In this document: one piece after another, positions 25,933 through 35,203 of the stretch
How the letters are laid out: every line of letters begins with the position of its first letter
Position numbering within the stretch: position 1 is the first letter of the stretch
Origin: Burkholderiaceae bacterium
Lineage (GTDB): Bacteria; Pseudomonadota; Gammaproteobacteria; Burkholderiales; Burkholderiaceae
NCBI GenBank assembly: GCA_947472645.1
Contig: CANJBQ010000006.1
Coordinates: 1 to 64,000, forward strand
DNA length: 64,000 bases
Direction of reading: 5' to 3'
Translations under genes and position numbers: made by a program
The notes under the pieces: generated by a model
What the model was told of the DNA's origin: nothing
Seen by the model: only the letters and a program-made list of their open reading frames with translations
The model's database searches: none

Positions 25933-27834
25933 CTATTGAAGTAACATTTGATTCATTCTTCGAACGAAGGAAGCTGGATCGGCTATATGGCCACCTTCAG
26001 CTAATAAGGCTTGATCAAAGACTAAATGGGTCCAATCATCAAAATGCAAATTATCACTTTGTAATTTTTTGACAATTGGATGCTCAGGATTAATCTCAAG
26101 AATAGGCTTCGTATCTGGAGCCTCCTGTCCAGCCGCTTTGAGCATCCTTAATAAATTACCTGAAAGCTCATTTTCATCAGAAACTAAACACGCCGGAGAA
26201 TCGGTCAGTCGAAAGGTGACTCTGACATCTTTTGCTTTATCCACTAGAACTGCTTTCATCTTGTCCAAAAGATCCGTGAATTGCTTCTCTACTTCTTTTT
26301 GCTCTTCTTTTTCTTTAGCATCAGCCAACTCACCTAAGTCAAGGCCACCTTTGGCAACAGACACGAGTGATTTACCTTCATATTCTGTCAAGAATGACAA
26401 CATCCATTCATCCACACGATCGGTCAGCAGTAAAACCTCAATGCCTTTTTTCTTGAAAATTTCAAGGTGAGGACTATTTTTTGCTGCCAAATATGTTTCC
26501 GCGGTCACATAGTAAATTTTCTCTTGGCCATCTTTTATTCTAGAGATGTAATTTGCTAAAGACACATTCTGAATATCAGAATCTGCATGAGTACTAGCGA
26601 AACGCAGAAGTTTTGAAATTTTCTCTACGTTTGTAGAGTCCTCCCCAACACCCTCTTTAATCACTTGTCCAAATTCATTCCAAAACAATTGATAGTCATT
26701 GCGTTTAGCCTCATCTTCGTGATTGGCTAACTCTTCCAACATGTTTAAAACACGTTTTGTAGAGCTCTCACGAATAAATTTAACATCACGTGACTCCTGC
26801 AAAATCTCTCTAGAGACATTCAGGGGTAGGTCTGCAGAATCAATCACACCAGACACAAATCGCAGATAGGTGGGCATTAACTGCTCCGAGTCTTCCATAA
26901 TGAAGACACGCTTTACATATAACTTGATACCACCCCGTTTAGTCCTATCCCATAAATCAAATGATGCTTTTTTAGGTAAAAAGAGTAGCTGGGTAAACTC
27001 ACTTCTTCCTTCAACACGATTATGTGAGTAACTTAAAGGACTTTCAAAGTCCCGTGAAATACTTTTATAAAATTCCTGATATTGCTCTTCTGTTATGTCT
27101 GACTTACTTCTTGCCCATAAAGCATTAGCTTCATTGACGTTCTCTAACTCTATCGTCATAACCTGCTCTTTTTTTTCCTGATCCCATTCTTCTTTATACA
27201 TTTGGATAGGAATAGAAATATGATCCGAGTATTTTTGAATCACCGACTTGAGCTTCCAGGTTGATAAAAACTCATCCTCTCCCTCTTTAAGGTGTAATGT
27301 GATAACAGTGCCCCTACTCGGCTTTGAAATTTCTTCAATCGTAAAGTCCCCAGCGCCTGCAGATTCCCAACAAACACCCTGATCGGCAGATAGCCCCGCC
27401 CTTCGCGTTTCTACAGAAAGACGGTCAGCGACAATAAATCCAGAGTAAAAACCAACGCCAAATTGTCCAATCAAGGAAGCGTCTTTTTGTTGATCACCAG
27501 AAAGTTTAGAGAAGAACTCTTTCGTACCTGATTTGGCAATGGTTCCTAAATTAGAAATTACTTCATCTCGACTCATGCCAATACCGTTATCGGCAATCGT
27601 GATAGTTCTAGCTGTTTTATCAAAACTCACTTGAATCTTGAGTTCAGAATCGTTCTCATACAGCCCAGTTTGATTAATAGCCTCAAATCGTAATTTATCG
27701 GCAGCATCTGAGGCATTAGAAATAAGTTCTCTTAAAAATATCTCTTTATTGGAGTACAAAGAGTGAATCATTAGGTGTAGTAATTGTTTAATTTCCGCTT
27801 GGAAATCAAGGGTTTGCTTTTCGGCAGTCGTCAT
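25933..27834 (-). CDS. htpG: Molecular chaperone HtpG (bacterial Hsp90)
   Basis: 633 residues, full length for bacterial Hsp90. The GHKL ATPase domain shows [18 protein letters not shown] with the catalytic Glu and ADP-binding Asn, [11 protein letters not shown], and [11 protein letters not shown]. Middle-domain motifs include [15 protein letters not shown]; the protein ends in a dimerisation domain with RRMNQMLLQ. It is an ATP-dependent dimeric cytosolic chaperone. It stands alone, with a sigma-32-like promoter on one side and a 16-bp hairpin on the other, and has no functional tie to the flanking catabolic genes. Confidence 0.97.
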   Translation of the reverse strand: MTTAEKQTLDFQAEIKQLLHLMIHSLYSNKEIFLRELISNASDAADKLRFEAINQTGLYENDSELKIQVSFDKTARTITIADNGIGMSRDEVISNLGTIAKSGTKEFFSKLSGDQQKDASLIGQFGVGFYSGFIVADRLSVETRRAGLSADQGVCWESAGAGDFTIEEISKPSRGTVITLHLKEGEDEFLSTWKLKSVIQKYSDHISIPIQMYKEEWDQEKKEQVMTIELENVNEANALWARSKSDITEEQYQEFYKSISRDFESPLSYSHNRVEGRSEFTQLLFLPKKASFDLWDRTKRGGIKLYVKRVFIMEDSEQLMPTYLRFVSGVIDSADLPLNVSREILQESRDVKFIRESSTKRVLNMLEELANHEDEAKRNDYQLFWNEFGQVIKEGVGEDSTNVEKISKLLRFASTHADSDIQNVSLANYISRIKDGQEKIYYVTAETYLAAKNSPHLEIFKKKGIEVLLLTDRVDEWMLSFLTEYEGKSLVSVAKGGLDLGELADAKEKEEQKEVEKQFTDLLDKMKAVLVDKAKDVRVTFRLTDSPACLVSDENELSGNLLRMLKAAGQEAPDTKPILEINPEHPIVKKLQSDNLHFDDWTHLVFDQALLAEGGHIADPASFVRRMNQMLLQ

Positions 27835-27886
27835 TTTGTTCCTCTTGAGTGTCGAATATTGAAAAAAGTAATCTTAAGTATTCTCC

Positions 27887-27914
27887 ATTTAAGGGCAATT
27901 TCTAGAATTTCAAG
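27887..27914 (-). promoter_or_regulatory. Heat-shock (sigma-32) type promoter of htpG
   Basis: Reading the minus strand, CTTGAA (27914-27909) is followed after 13 bases by CCCTTAAAT (27895-27887). This resembles the RpoH consensus CTTGAAA / CCCCATnT at normal spacing, and lies about 50 bases before the htpG ATG. The -35 hexamer is perfect and the -10 partial. Regulation by heat shock is expected for htpG. Confidence 0.5.
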
Positions 27915-28048
27915 CCCCTACAATATTACTTTTCTCATAGTGATTCTTTTAGCCATACGAGTTCAGTATTTTAAGGGTTTTAGTTTAAACTTAATCAGTG
28001 GAAGTTAATCGCCATATAAAACAAAAATAATATTCTCGGAGAAAAAGT

Positions 28049-29023
28049 ATGCGCATCGTCATTGCTGATGATTATCAAAATTGCGTAAAAGATTTAAAGT
28101 GTTTTGCCACCATTTCTGGCCATGATGTTAGCGTTATAGTTCAACCCACAAAAATCTTATCAGAACTTATTCAAAGGTTTTATCAAGCCGACGTGATTGT
28201 AGTAGTTCGCGAGCGTATTACCATTGACGAAGAACTCCTAAAGCAACTACCTAATCTCAAACTTGTTGCGTTAGTTGGACGTAATAGTAAATATATTGAC
28301 TTTGAGGCATGCACTCGTCATGGTGTAGGTGTCACTTTCGGGGTGTCAGGCTCACATATCGCTCCGGCTGAGTGCGCTATAGCTTTAATGTTATCAGCAA
28401 GGCGGAATATAGTTCTAGAAGCGTCCCGTATGAAGGCAGGCCTATTCCCCATCACTCTATCCCATCGATTAAGTGGCTCTACTTTGGGTATTTATGGCTT
28501 AGGGGAGATTGGTGAGTTGGTGGCAAAAGGAGCTACTGGTCTAGGTATGCATGTTTTGATTTGGGGCCGGCAAGGCTCACTAGATCGTGCAAAAGAATTA
28601 GGCTATGAACCTGCGGTATCAAGAGAAGATTTTTTCTCGAGATCAGATGTGATTAGTTTGCACATCCGCTATAACACGAACACACTAGGCATTGTGAAAC
28701 AAGCTGATTTAGACATGATGAAGCCAACCGCCTTGTTGATCAACACCGCACGGGCGGAATTAATTGAAAGCGGCGCTCTTGAAGCCGCCCTCAATTCTGG
28801 ACGCCCCGGATTTGCCGCAGTTGATGTCTACGAGAATGAGCCAATTCTTGATGGTAATCACCCACTTTTGAAGATGGATAATGTTATTTGTCTGCCTCAT
28901 CTTGGCTGGGCAGACCATGATACATTCGAGCTTTATTTTGGCGAGGCGTTTGAACAAGTGGACCGATTTATTAAAGGTCAACCATTACGACTGTTTAATC
29001 CTGAAGTTGTTTTTAAACAATAG
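28049..29023 (+). CDS. D-isomer-specific 2-hydroxyacid dehydrogenase family protein
   Basis: 324 residues. Nucleotide loop LGIYGLGEIGELVA, then LINTARAELIESGAL with the substrate Arg, AAVDVYENEPI with the catalytic carboxylates, and NVICLPHLGWADHDT with His. A response-regulator-like opening (MRIVIADDYQ) is simply the first beta strand of this group. It differs clearly from the paralogue at 12.5 kb. Ribosome site CGGAGA. It heads a plus-strand run of three Bug genes, so its substrate may be an imported hydroxyacid. Confidence 0.85.
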   Translation: MRIVIADDYQNCVKDLKCFATISGHDVSVIVQPTKILSELIQRFYQADVIVVVRERITIDEELLKQLPNLKLVALVGRNSKYIDFEACTRHGVGVTFGVSGSHIAPAECAIALMLSARRNIVLEASRMKAGLFPITLSHRLSGSTLGIYGLGEIGELVAKGATGLGMHVLIWGRQGSLDRAKELGYEPAVSREDFFSRSDVISLHIRYNTNTLGIVKQADLDMMKPTALLINTARAELIESGALEAALNSGRPGFAAVDVYENEPILDGNHPLLKMDNVICLPHLGWADHDTFELYFGEAFEQVDRFIKGQPLRLFNPEVVFKQ

Positions 29024-29061
29024 TCTCTTTTCTTAAATAACAATCAGAAATACACCTCCTT

Positions 29062-30045
29062 ATGAAATTACTCAGAATTAAACTCCTTTATTTATTCATC
29101 ACTTGGATTTTCATGAGTTTTAGCGCTATTAGCTTTGGTCAGTCCTATCCTAATCGAACAGTGAAGATCATTGTGGCACAAGCTGCAGGAGCTTCTCCTG
29201 ATGTTGTTGCAAGAACCCTTGCAGTGAAGTTATCTGACATCTGGAAAGTACCCGTTATTGTTGAAAATAAGCCCGGGGCAAATGGAAATCTTGGAATGGA
29301 TTTAGTGGCTAAGTCGCCTGCGGATGGATATACCCTTGGCTTAGTTGTGCCTAGTGTCATGGTCATCAATCCTTTTGTCTATAAAAATATGCCATTCAAA
29401 CCACTAGAGGATCTTGCACCAATCACCCAAATCACAGCTATCATATTTTCATTAGTCGTCAATCCACAGCGCCCCTATCAAACGGTTGATGAGATTATTG
29501 CCTATGCGAAAAAACATCCTAATGAAATTAATTACAGTTCAGCAGGAGTAGGAAATCTACAACATTTAGCGGCCGAACTGTTTTCCTTTAACGCCGGTAT
29601 CAAAATGAATCACATCCCCAACAAAGGCGACTCAGCTGCAATGGTGGATGTAATGGGAGGGCAAACCGACCTCATGTTTGTGCCATTGCCTTCAGCGATC
29701 AACCAAATCAAAGCTGGGAAACTTAATTTAATCGCTTTGGCAAGTAAAAAGAGAGTTTCTCAGTTTCCAAACATTCCCTTAATGAGCGAAGTGGGTCAAG
29801 CAGAAGTCCTTATAGAGGGATGGACGGGCCTCGTTGCTCCAGTTGGAACCCCAGACCATATTCTGGATGATGTTCAAAAAGCTATTCGGCAAATTGTGGT
29901 CGAGCCCAATACAAAACAATCTATTGAGTCCCAAGGTTTTGAGGTAGTTGCCTCTTCACCGAAGGAGTTCAAGCAATTTTTGAGGTTAGAATCATCGAAG
30001 TGGAGTAATGTGATTCAAAAATCAGCGATCAATTTAAGCAACTAA
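29062..30045 (+). CDS. Bug/TctC-family periplasmic receptor
   Basis: 327 residues, first of three tandem Bug genes. Signal peptide core [16 protein letters not shown], cleavage near SFGQ. Motifs: [23 protein letters not shown] (divergent ligand loop), [25 protein letters not shown], and [18 protein letters not shown], where the usual PYKG is PNKG. Oddly, the start is preceded by CACCTCCTT, the same sequence as the 3' end of 16S rRNA rather than its complement, so no Shine-Dalgarno is present. Confidence 0.9.
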   Translation: MKLLRIKLLYLFITWIFMSFSAISFGQSYPNRTVKIIVAQAAGASPDVVARTLAVKLSDIWKVPVIVENKPGANGNLGMDLVAKSPADGYTLGLVVPSVMVINPFVYKNMPFKPLEDLAPITQITAIIFSLVVNPQRPYQTVDEIIAYAKKHPNEINYSSAGVGNLQHLAAELFSFNAGIKMNHIPNKGDSAAMVDVMGGQTDLMFVPLPSAINQIKAGKLNLIALASKKRVSQFPNIPLMSEVGQAEVLIEGWTGLVAPVGTPDHILDDVQKAIRQIVVEPNTKQSIESQGFEVVASSPKEFKQFLRLESSKWSNVIQKSAINLSN

Positions 30046-30071
30046 AAGCCCATCATTTCAGGAGACTTGGC

Positions 30072-31040
30072 ATGAAATTCAAATATTGTTTTGCATCACT
30101 TTTCAGCCTTTTTATATTGCCGACTTTCGCACAAGAGTATCCCAATAAACCCATTCAGCTTTTAGTGCCTTTTGCTGCTGGCGGAACAACAGATATCGTT
30201 GCCAGAGTGATGGCAGAGCCTTTATCAAAAATTCTTGGTCAAAGCGTCATCGTAGTCAATCGTCCAGGCGGCGGCGGCGTGGTTGGTGCTAGTGAGGTCG
30301 TAAGAGCTTCTCCCGATGGCTATACCTTAGGTATTGCTACCGTTTCAACAACAGCAGCTAATCCAGCAATTAATCCTAAAACTCCTTACAACCCCTTAAC
30401 AGATTTCTCCCCTATTTCTAATATCGCAGCTACCCCAAATATCATCGCAGTTCATACGTCATTCCCAGCAAAAGATTACAAAGGTTTTATTGCTGAACTA
30501 AAGAAAAATCCCACAAAATATTCTTATGCATCATCTGGCACTGGTGGTATCGGGCATCTTCAAATGGAACTATTTAAAAACATTGCTAATGTGTCTGTGA
30601 CACATATCCCCTACAAAGGTGCCGGCCCCGCTCTTAATGATGTAGTTGCAGGTCAAGTACCCGTCATCTTTGATAACATGCCATCGACGTATCCTTTTGT
30701 AAAAGATAATCGTTTGGTTCCCATCGTGGTTGCTGCACCTCATCGTCTGAAAGATCTTCCCAATATTCCAACCTTTTCAGAAGTTGGGGCAGAGCCAGTT
30801 AATCGTATGGCCTATTACGGCATCGTTGGTCCTAAAGGATTACCCAAAGCCATTGTGGATAAAATCAATGCGGCTGTAAAACAAGCCACTGAATTACCAG
30901 CCGTCAAAAAAAGAATTGAAGATACAGGGTCTTTTGTTATTGCAAACTCACCAGAAGAGTTTGCTGCTCAAATCAAAGCAGAGCTAGAGACCTATCAAAA
31001 AGTCGTTAAGGAACAAAAGCTATCTTTAGATAGTAATTGA
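30072..31040 (+). CDS. Bug/TctC-family periplasmic receptor
   Basis: 322 residues, second of the tandem. Signal peptide [16 protein letters not shown], then [49 protein letters not shown], and [17 protein letters not shown]; the most consensus-like copy in the window. AGGAGA stands seven bases before the ATG. Its stop codon lies inside a perfect inverted repeat (31019-31052), described separately. Confidence 0.92.
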   Translation: MKFKYCFASLFSLFILPTFAQEYPNKPIQLLVPFAAGGTTDIVARVMAEPLSKILGQSVIVVNRPGGGGVVGASEVVRASPDGYTLGIATVSTTAANPAINPKTPYNPLTDFSPISNIAATPNIIAVHTSFPAKDYKGFIAELKKNPTKYSYASSGTGGIGHLQMELFKNIANVSVTHIPYKGAGPALNDVVAGQVPVIFDNMPSTYPFVKDNRLVPIVVAAPHRLKDLPNIPTFSEVGAEPVNRMAYYGIVGPKGLPKAIVDKINAAVKQATELPAVKKRIEDTGSFVIANSPEEFAAQIKAELETYQKVVKEQKLSLDSN

Positions 31041-31052
31041 TCTAAAGATAGC
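31019..31052 (+). repeat. Perfect hairpin spanning a stop codon between two Bug genes
   Basis: Arms GCTATCTTTAGAT (31019-31031) and ATCTAAAGATAGC (31040-31052) pair over 13 bases with an eight-base loop. The TGA stop (31038-31040) of the upstream Bug gene lies at the loop end. No T-run follows, so it is not a typical terminator. It may block 3' exonucleases or limit read-through to the next gene, whose ATG is nine bases downstream and has no Shine-Dalgarno. Confidence 0.6.
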
Positions 31053-31060
31053 AAATTCTA

Positions 31061-32038
31061 ATGAACCGGCGAGATCTCTTCAAGTTAGCTAGCTGCACAA
31101 TATTAACCTCCCCTTTGAGCAAGCTAAGTTGGGGGCAAAGTTACCCATCAAGGCCAATTACTATCGTGGTACCTTTTACCGCTGGCGGTAGTATTGATCT
31201 TGGCGCGCGAATTATGGCGGAACAAATAACCAAGGCTACCGAGCAAAGCGTTCTTGTCGACAATAAAGTGGGTGCTAATGGATTGATAGGATGGGGGTTT
31301 GTTGCTAAAGCCAAGCCTGATGGCTATACCCTTCTTTCTACAGACACATCACTCACCATTGCACAGAGCCTTTCCAAAAATAACTCCATCGACGCAATCA
31401 ACCAATTTAGTCATATCATTACCGCAATTAGTGTGCCCAATGTCTTAGTTGTCAATCCTAATTTGCCAGTAAAAACAATTCAAGAATTTATCGCTTTAAT
31501 AAAAGCAAATCCTGGCAAATATTTTTATGGCTCAGGCGGAGTAGGCACCAACAATCATCTCAGTGTTGAGTTATTTAAAGATGTCGTTGGGGGGCTTGAA
31601 ATTGATCACATTGCCTACAAGGGTGCCTCTGCTGTCCAACAAGATTTAATTGCTGGGCGGGTGCAGGCTTTTATGGGACCAGCCCCGACAGTTGCTCAAC
31701 AAATAAAAAGTGGTCAACTACGCGCTCTTTTAGTGACTGGCGATAAAAGAGTCTCCTCAATGCCAGAGATTCCCTGCGCATCCGAATCCGGATTGGCTCA
31801 ATTAAATATCAAATTCTGGGTTGGCTTAGCCGCCCCAACAGGTACCTCCATCGAAAATATCAATCGACTAAATTCAATTTTAATTAATGGTTTACGTTCC
31901 GCGAATGTGCAACAAAAACTAACAGAGATGGGATTTGAGGTTGTCGCTAAATCCCCCTCTGATACATCGAGATTTATCAAAGAAGAAGTAGATCGATGGG
32001 CGGGAGTTGTCAAGTCCCGTAATATCCTACTAGAGTAG
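31061..32038 (+). CDS. Bug/TctC-family periplasmic receptor with Tat-like signal
   Basis: 325 residues, third of the tandem. The N-terminus MNRRDLFKLASCTILTSPL has a twin-arginine motif (RRDLFK) close to the Tat consensus, unlike the plain Sec signals of the other copies. Cleavage is probably near LSWG/Q. Then YPSRPITIVVPFTAGGSIDLGAR, DNKVGANGLIGWGFVAKAKPDGYTL and HIAYKGASAVQQDLIAG. Its stop is directly followed by the stop of the convergent hydrolase gene (32038/32039). Confidence 0.9.
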   Translation: MNRRDLFKLASCTILTSPLSKLSWGQSYPSRPITIVVPFTAGGSIDLGARIMAEQITKATEQSVLVDNKVGANGLIGWGFVAKAKPDGYTLLSTDTSLTIAQSLSKNNSIDAINQFSHIITAISVPNVLVVNPNLPVKTIQEFIALIKANPGKYFYGSGGVGTNNHLSVELFKDVVGGLEIDHIAYKGASAVQQDLIAGRVQAFMGPAPTVAQQIKSGQLRALLVTGDKRVSSMPEIPCASESGLAQLNIKFWVGLAAPTGTSIENINRLNSILINGLRSANVQQKLTEMGFEVVAKSPSDTSRFIKEEVDRWAGVVKSRNILLE

Positions 32039-32923
32039 TTATTTCTTAAAGCCCAATATACCAGTTGCAAGAGAACGACTATCTCGCAGAGTCCATCTTC
32101 CTGCAAGAACAGTAAAGTAAAACTCCGTCAAATGGCGATTAAAAATATCTGGGTCTTCAATATTATTGGTATGACCTGCTTTAGAGAAGACAATTAAACC
32201 AGCACTCGGAATCATGCGCTTCATCAACAGAGCTGGCTCGAGGCAAGGATCATCCTCGTCACCAGTAATAATCAGCGTTGGAACAGTAATGGTTTTCATA
32301 CCATCCACCAGTTCCCATAATGATGGGCGCATCTTTTGGACGCCCCTTAATGTATTCGCAGATCCAATTGCTGGATGTTCGGTCATTTGCTGAACAAACT
32401 CCGCAAATCCTCGCGGATCCTTGTTTTGGTATTGAACTCGTGTAGGACCCATCGTATATTTTTTCCCACCCTCTACATTACCAACATCGAGAAACAAGTT
32501 CGCGGCAGCTTCAACTTCAGCTTGGAAATTATCTTTTTTCGCTGGCTCTGCACCATATCCACAGCCGGCAATAACCAGAGAATGCACTCGATGAGAATAA
32601 GAAATCCCCATATGTAAACTGGCAAAGCCTCCCATCGACAAACCACAAATATGAGCCTTTTCAACGCCTAAATGATCCATAATCGCAACAATATCTTTAA
32701 CAGCGCGTTCTTGTGAGTAATGCTTTGGATCTTCTGGCACATCAGATGGCAAATATCCCCGGGCAGAAAAGCTAACACACCGAAAATATCTCGCAAAGTA
32801 ACGCATTTGATATTCCCAACTTCGATGGTCACCAGCGAATTCGTGAACAAAAATTAAGGTCTGACCAGAGCCAACCTCTTCATAAAACAAATTAATACCA
32901 TCATCAGTTTTTGCGTAAGGCAT
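32039..32923 (-). CDS. Alpha/beta-hydrolase fold protein
   Basis: 294 residues. Oxyanion segment LIFVHEFAGD, nucleophile Ser96 in GLSMGG, acid in TGDEDDP (Asp222 or Asp225), base His251 in SKAGHTNNIEDP. Similar to 3-oxoadipate enol-lactonase-type and C-C hydrolases; specificity unknown. Ribosome site AGGAGA. Last gene of a minus-strand unit SDR-CoA-transferase-hydrolase. Confidence 0.85.
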   Translation of the reverse strand: MPYAKTDDGINLFYEEVGSGQTLIFVHEFAGDHRSWEYQMRYFARYFRCVSFSARGYLPSDVPEDPKHYSQERAVKDIVAIMDHLGVEKAHICGLSMGGFASLHMGISYSHRVHSLVIAGCGYGAEPAKKDNFQAEVEAAANLFLDVGNVEGGKKYTMGPTRVQYQNKDPRGFAEFVQQMTEHPAIGSANTLRGVQKMRPSLWELVDGMKTITVPTLIITGDEDDPCLEPALLMKRMIPSAGLIVFSKAGHTNNIEDPDIFNRHLTEFYFTVLAGRWTLRDSRSLATGILGFKK

Positions 32924-32938
32924 TTTCAGTCTCCTAAA

Positions 32939-34114
32939 TTAAATAACTTTGTTCGTGATAAATAATGCGATTTGTGCATCAGAATAATCTAATTCTTTTA
33001 AAATTGCTTTTGCATGTTCACCAAGTTCAGGCGTTGCACTTTTCACCTGAGCGGGCGTTCTTGATAATTTTAGAGCTTGATTCACTAATTTTATTTGGCC
33101 AAGTTTTGGATGTGTTACCTCTGCAACCATGTTTTGTGAGATTACCTGCGGATCTTTAAAAACCTCTGACATATCGTAAATAGGACCCGTTGGAACACCC
33201 ACCTTATTTAAAAGTTCTACCCAATAAGTTTTTTCTTTTGTTTTAAAAATATCAATAAAGATCGCATTTAAATCATCTCGATTTTTAACACGAAGTGGTT
33301 CAGTAATAAAGCGTGGGTCTTCTTTAAGTTCTGGTCTTGCTATAGCGTCACACAAGCTCAACCACATCACTTGACCAGTAGCTGCAACATTAATAAAACC
33401 ATCTAAGCACTGATAACATGAAGTTGGCATACTGGTTGGATGATCATTCCCCACCTGAACAGGTATCTCCCCTTTTTGTAAATACTTGGCCGCTTGAAAG
33501 TCCATCATGGCAACCCCTGCCTGAATCAGAGAGCTTTGAACCCATTGCCCTTGACCAGAAACTTCACGCTCCAATAATGCCGTTAACATGCCACAAGCGG
33601 CAATGTATCCCGCAGTAATGTCAGTAATGGCAACGCCAGCTCGCATTGGTCCACCGCCAGGTTTGCCAGTGACCGACATGATGCCACTCATTCCCTGGGA
33701 GATTTGATCAAACATCGGTCTAGCTACATATGGGCCGTCTTGGCCAAAACCAGAAATTGAGGTCAAAATAATGCGCGGATTGATTGCTTTTAATGTTTCA
33801 TAGTCAATGCCCAAACGAAATTTAACATCTGGCCGAAAATTTTCCACCACAATATCGGCGGTCTTGACTAAACGATAAAAAATTTCTTTAGCTTCTTGTT
33901 TTTTTAAATCTAAAGTGATTGATCGAGAATTACGATGTAAATTTTGCATATCGAAACTATGGCGGTCACCACTCAGTTGATTGCGCTCACCACCATCTGC
34001 AGGTTGCTCGACTTTAATCACATCCGCTCCAAAATCAGCAAACTGCTTTGTTGATGTTGGACCAGCCCTAGCACGGGTTAAATCTAAAATACGAAATCTG
34101 GATAATGCTGTCAT
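32939..34114 (-). CDS. Type III (CaiB/BaiF family) acyl-CoA transferase
   Basis: 391 residues. FRILDLTRARAGP, ADFGADVIKVEQP, NLHRNSRSITLDLK, SISGFGQDGPYVARPMFDQ, with Asp165 of AITDITAG as predicted catalytic residue. It is strikingly similar over its whole length to the transferase at 3519-4703, so the two are recent paralogues or co-acquired. Its ATG overlaps the stop of the upstream SDR gene by four bases. Ribosome site GAGGAA. The acid substrate is unknown. Confidence 0.88.
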   Translation of the reverse strand: MTALSRFRILDLTRARAGPTSTKQFADFGADVIKVEQPADGGERNQLSGDRHSFDMQNLHRNSRSITLDLKKQEAKEIFYRLVKTADIVVENFRPDVKFRLGIDYETLKAINPRIILTSISGFGQDGPYVARPMFDQISQGMSGIMSVTGKPGGGPMRAGVAITDITAGYIAACGMLTALLEREVSGQGQWVQSSLIQAGVAMMDFQAAKYLQKGEIPVQVGNDHPTSMPTSCYQCLDGFINVAATGQVMWLSLCDAIARPELKEDPRFITEPLRVKNRDDLNAIFIDIFKTKEKTYWVELLNKVGVPTGPIYDMSEVFKDPQVISQNMVAEVTHPKLGQIKLVNQALKLSRTPAQVKSATPELGEHAKAILKELDYSDAQIALFITNKVI

Positions 34115-35085
34115 AACAATTCCTCATGGTGTGAAACAAAGTCTAAAAAAGCATTTTTCTGATCATAACTAGGCTCGTAATTGAAGTCTTTTTTGATGCG
34201 ATCAATACTCATTGGAGATCGCAATAAAGGGCCAATCAATCCAACATTACAATCCTTTTTTTGATCACAAATTTGATATGTGAAATCAGGGAATTTCTGT
34301 TGCAACTGTTGAAGCCATTCTTGCAAAGACCACACTTGACCACTTGATAAATGATAAAGCCCTTCTGCAGAGCTTCCCTTCTCCAGAATCAAAGCAAGTC
34401 CCTTAGCCACGTCCGTACTATAAATATAGTCAGTTCCAATAGCATGATAAACATTGGCATGATGATTTTTTTTAGCCATCCAATATAGTTGCAATGGCAA
34501 ACTCAGCGTATCCCTGACGCCAGTATCGTATTCCCAGCGTCCATATACAAGGCCTAAACGAACTACGGTAACATTCAGTTCTCGAGTCGCTCGGTAACGC
34601 AAAGCGACTCTCTCAGCAGCTAATTTACTAATTCCATACATCGTAACGGGTAAGACGGGACTATCAATCTCATCAATCAGGAGATCGTGTAGGCCAATAT
34701 TGCCAAATAACGACCCCGAACTCAGTTGGATCACTTGTGTAATCTGATGTCGAAGGGCACATTCGAACACTTCGATCGAACCCAAAAGGTTCACCTCAAA
34801 AATCTCTTTAGCATGAAGGATTTCTCTTGCTAATTCTGCAGTAATGGCTGCAGCGTGAATGATTTTAGTAATTTGATGCTCTTTACATACGCGGTCTAAG
34901 TCTTTTGCTGCTCGAACATCTCCTTGGAACCATTTATAATGAACCGGAAGTTTTTTGAGTGCATGAATGATGTGTTCCGGTGGTGGGGTGGGCGACATGA
35001 GAACAATAGGCTTTTCCACTCGAGAAAAGTATTCTGCGAGATTCAATCCCACAAAGCCAAAACCACCAGTCACTAATAAAGTCAT
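34111..35085 (-). CDS. Extended SDR, NAD-dependent epimerase/dehydratase family
   Basis: 324 residues from the ATG at 35085, which starts right at the first beta strand (MTLLVTGG); a GTG at 35109 would add eight charged residues. Nucleotide loop TGGFGFVG, catalytic YGISK (Tyr-x3-Lys), and an upstream Ser in QLSSGSLFGN. Family members epimerise or dehydrate nucleotide sugars or reduce carbonyls. Coupled by four-base overlap to a CoA-transferase, which makes a catabolic role as likely as a sugar one. Confidence 0.8.
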   Translation of the reverse strand: MTLLVTGGFGFVGLNLAEYFSRVEKPIVLMSPTPPPEHIIHALKKLPVHYKWFQGDVRAAKDLDRVCKEHQITKIIHAAAITAELAREILHAKEIFEVNLLGSIEVFECALRHQITQVIQLSSGSLFGNIGLHDLLIDEIDSPVLPVTMYGISKLAAERVALRYRATRELNVTVVRLGLVYGRWEYDTGVRDTLSLPLQLYWMAKKNHHANVYHAIGTDYIYSTDVAKGLALILEKGSSAEGLYHLSSGQVWSLQEWLQQLQQKFPDFTYQICDQKKDCNVGLIGPLLRSPMSIDRIKKDFNYEPSYDQKNAFLDFVSHHEELL

Positions 35086-35162
35086 TTGCTTTCGTTTTAT
35101 TTGCACCACATTGATTCAAAAAAATTCACTTGAATGCAAATATTAAATGATTTACAGTAAGA

Positions 35163-35171
35163 TGGTATAAC
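35163..35171 (+). promoter_or_regulatory. Candidate extended -10 promoter of the liv-type operon
   Basis: TGG-TATAAC is an extended -10 (TGn plus five of six TATAAT positions) about 33 bases before the ATG of the binding-protein gene. No good -35 is seen, as is common for extended -10 promoters. Confidence 0.4.
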
Positions 35172-35203
35172 ATCTGTAAGTACAAAACTTTTTGGAGATT
35201 TAT

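Noticed and set aside
26069..26470. 133-codon open frame on the plus strand inside htpG
   Set aside because: It is antisense to a highly conserved htpG region, with low-complexity Ser-rich translation; a shadow frame.
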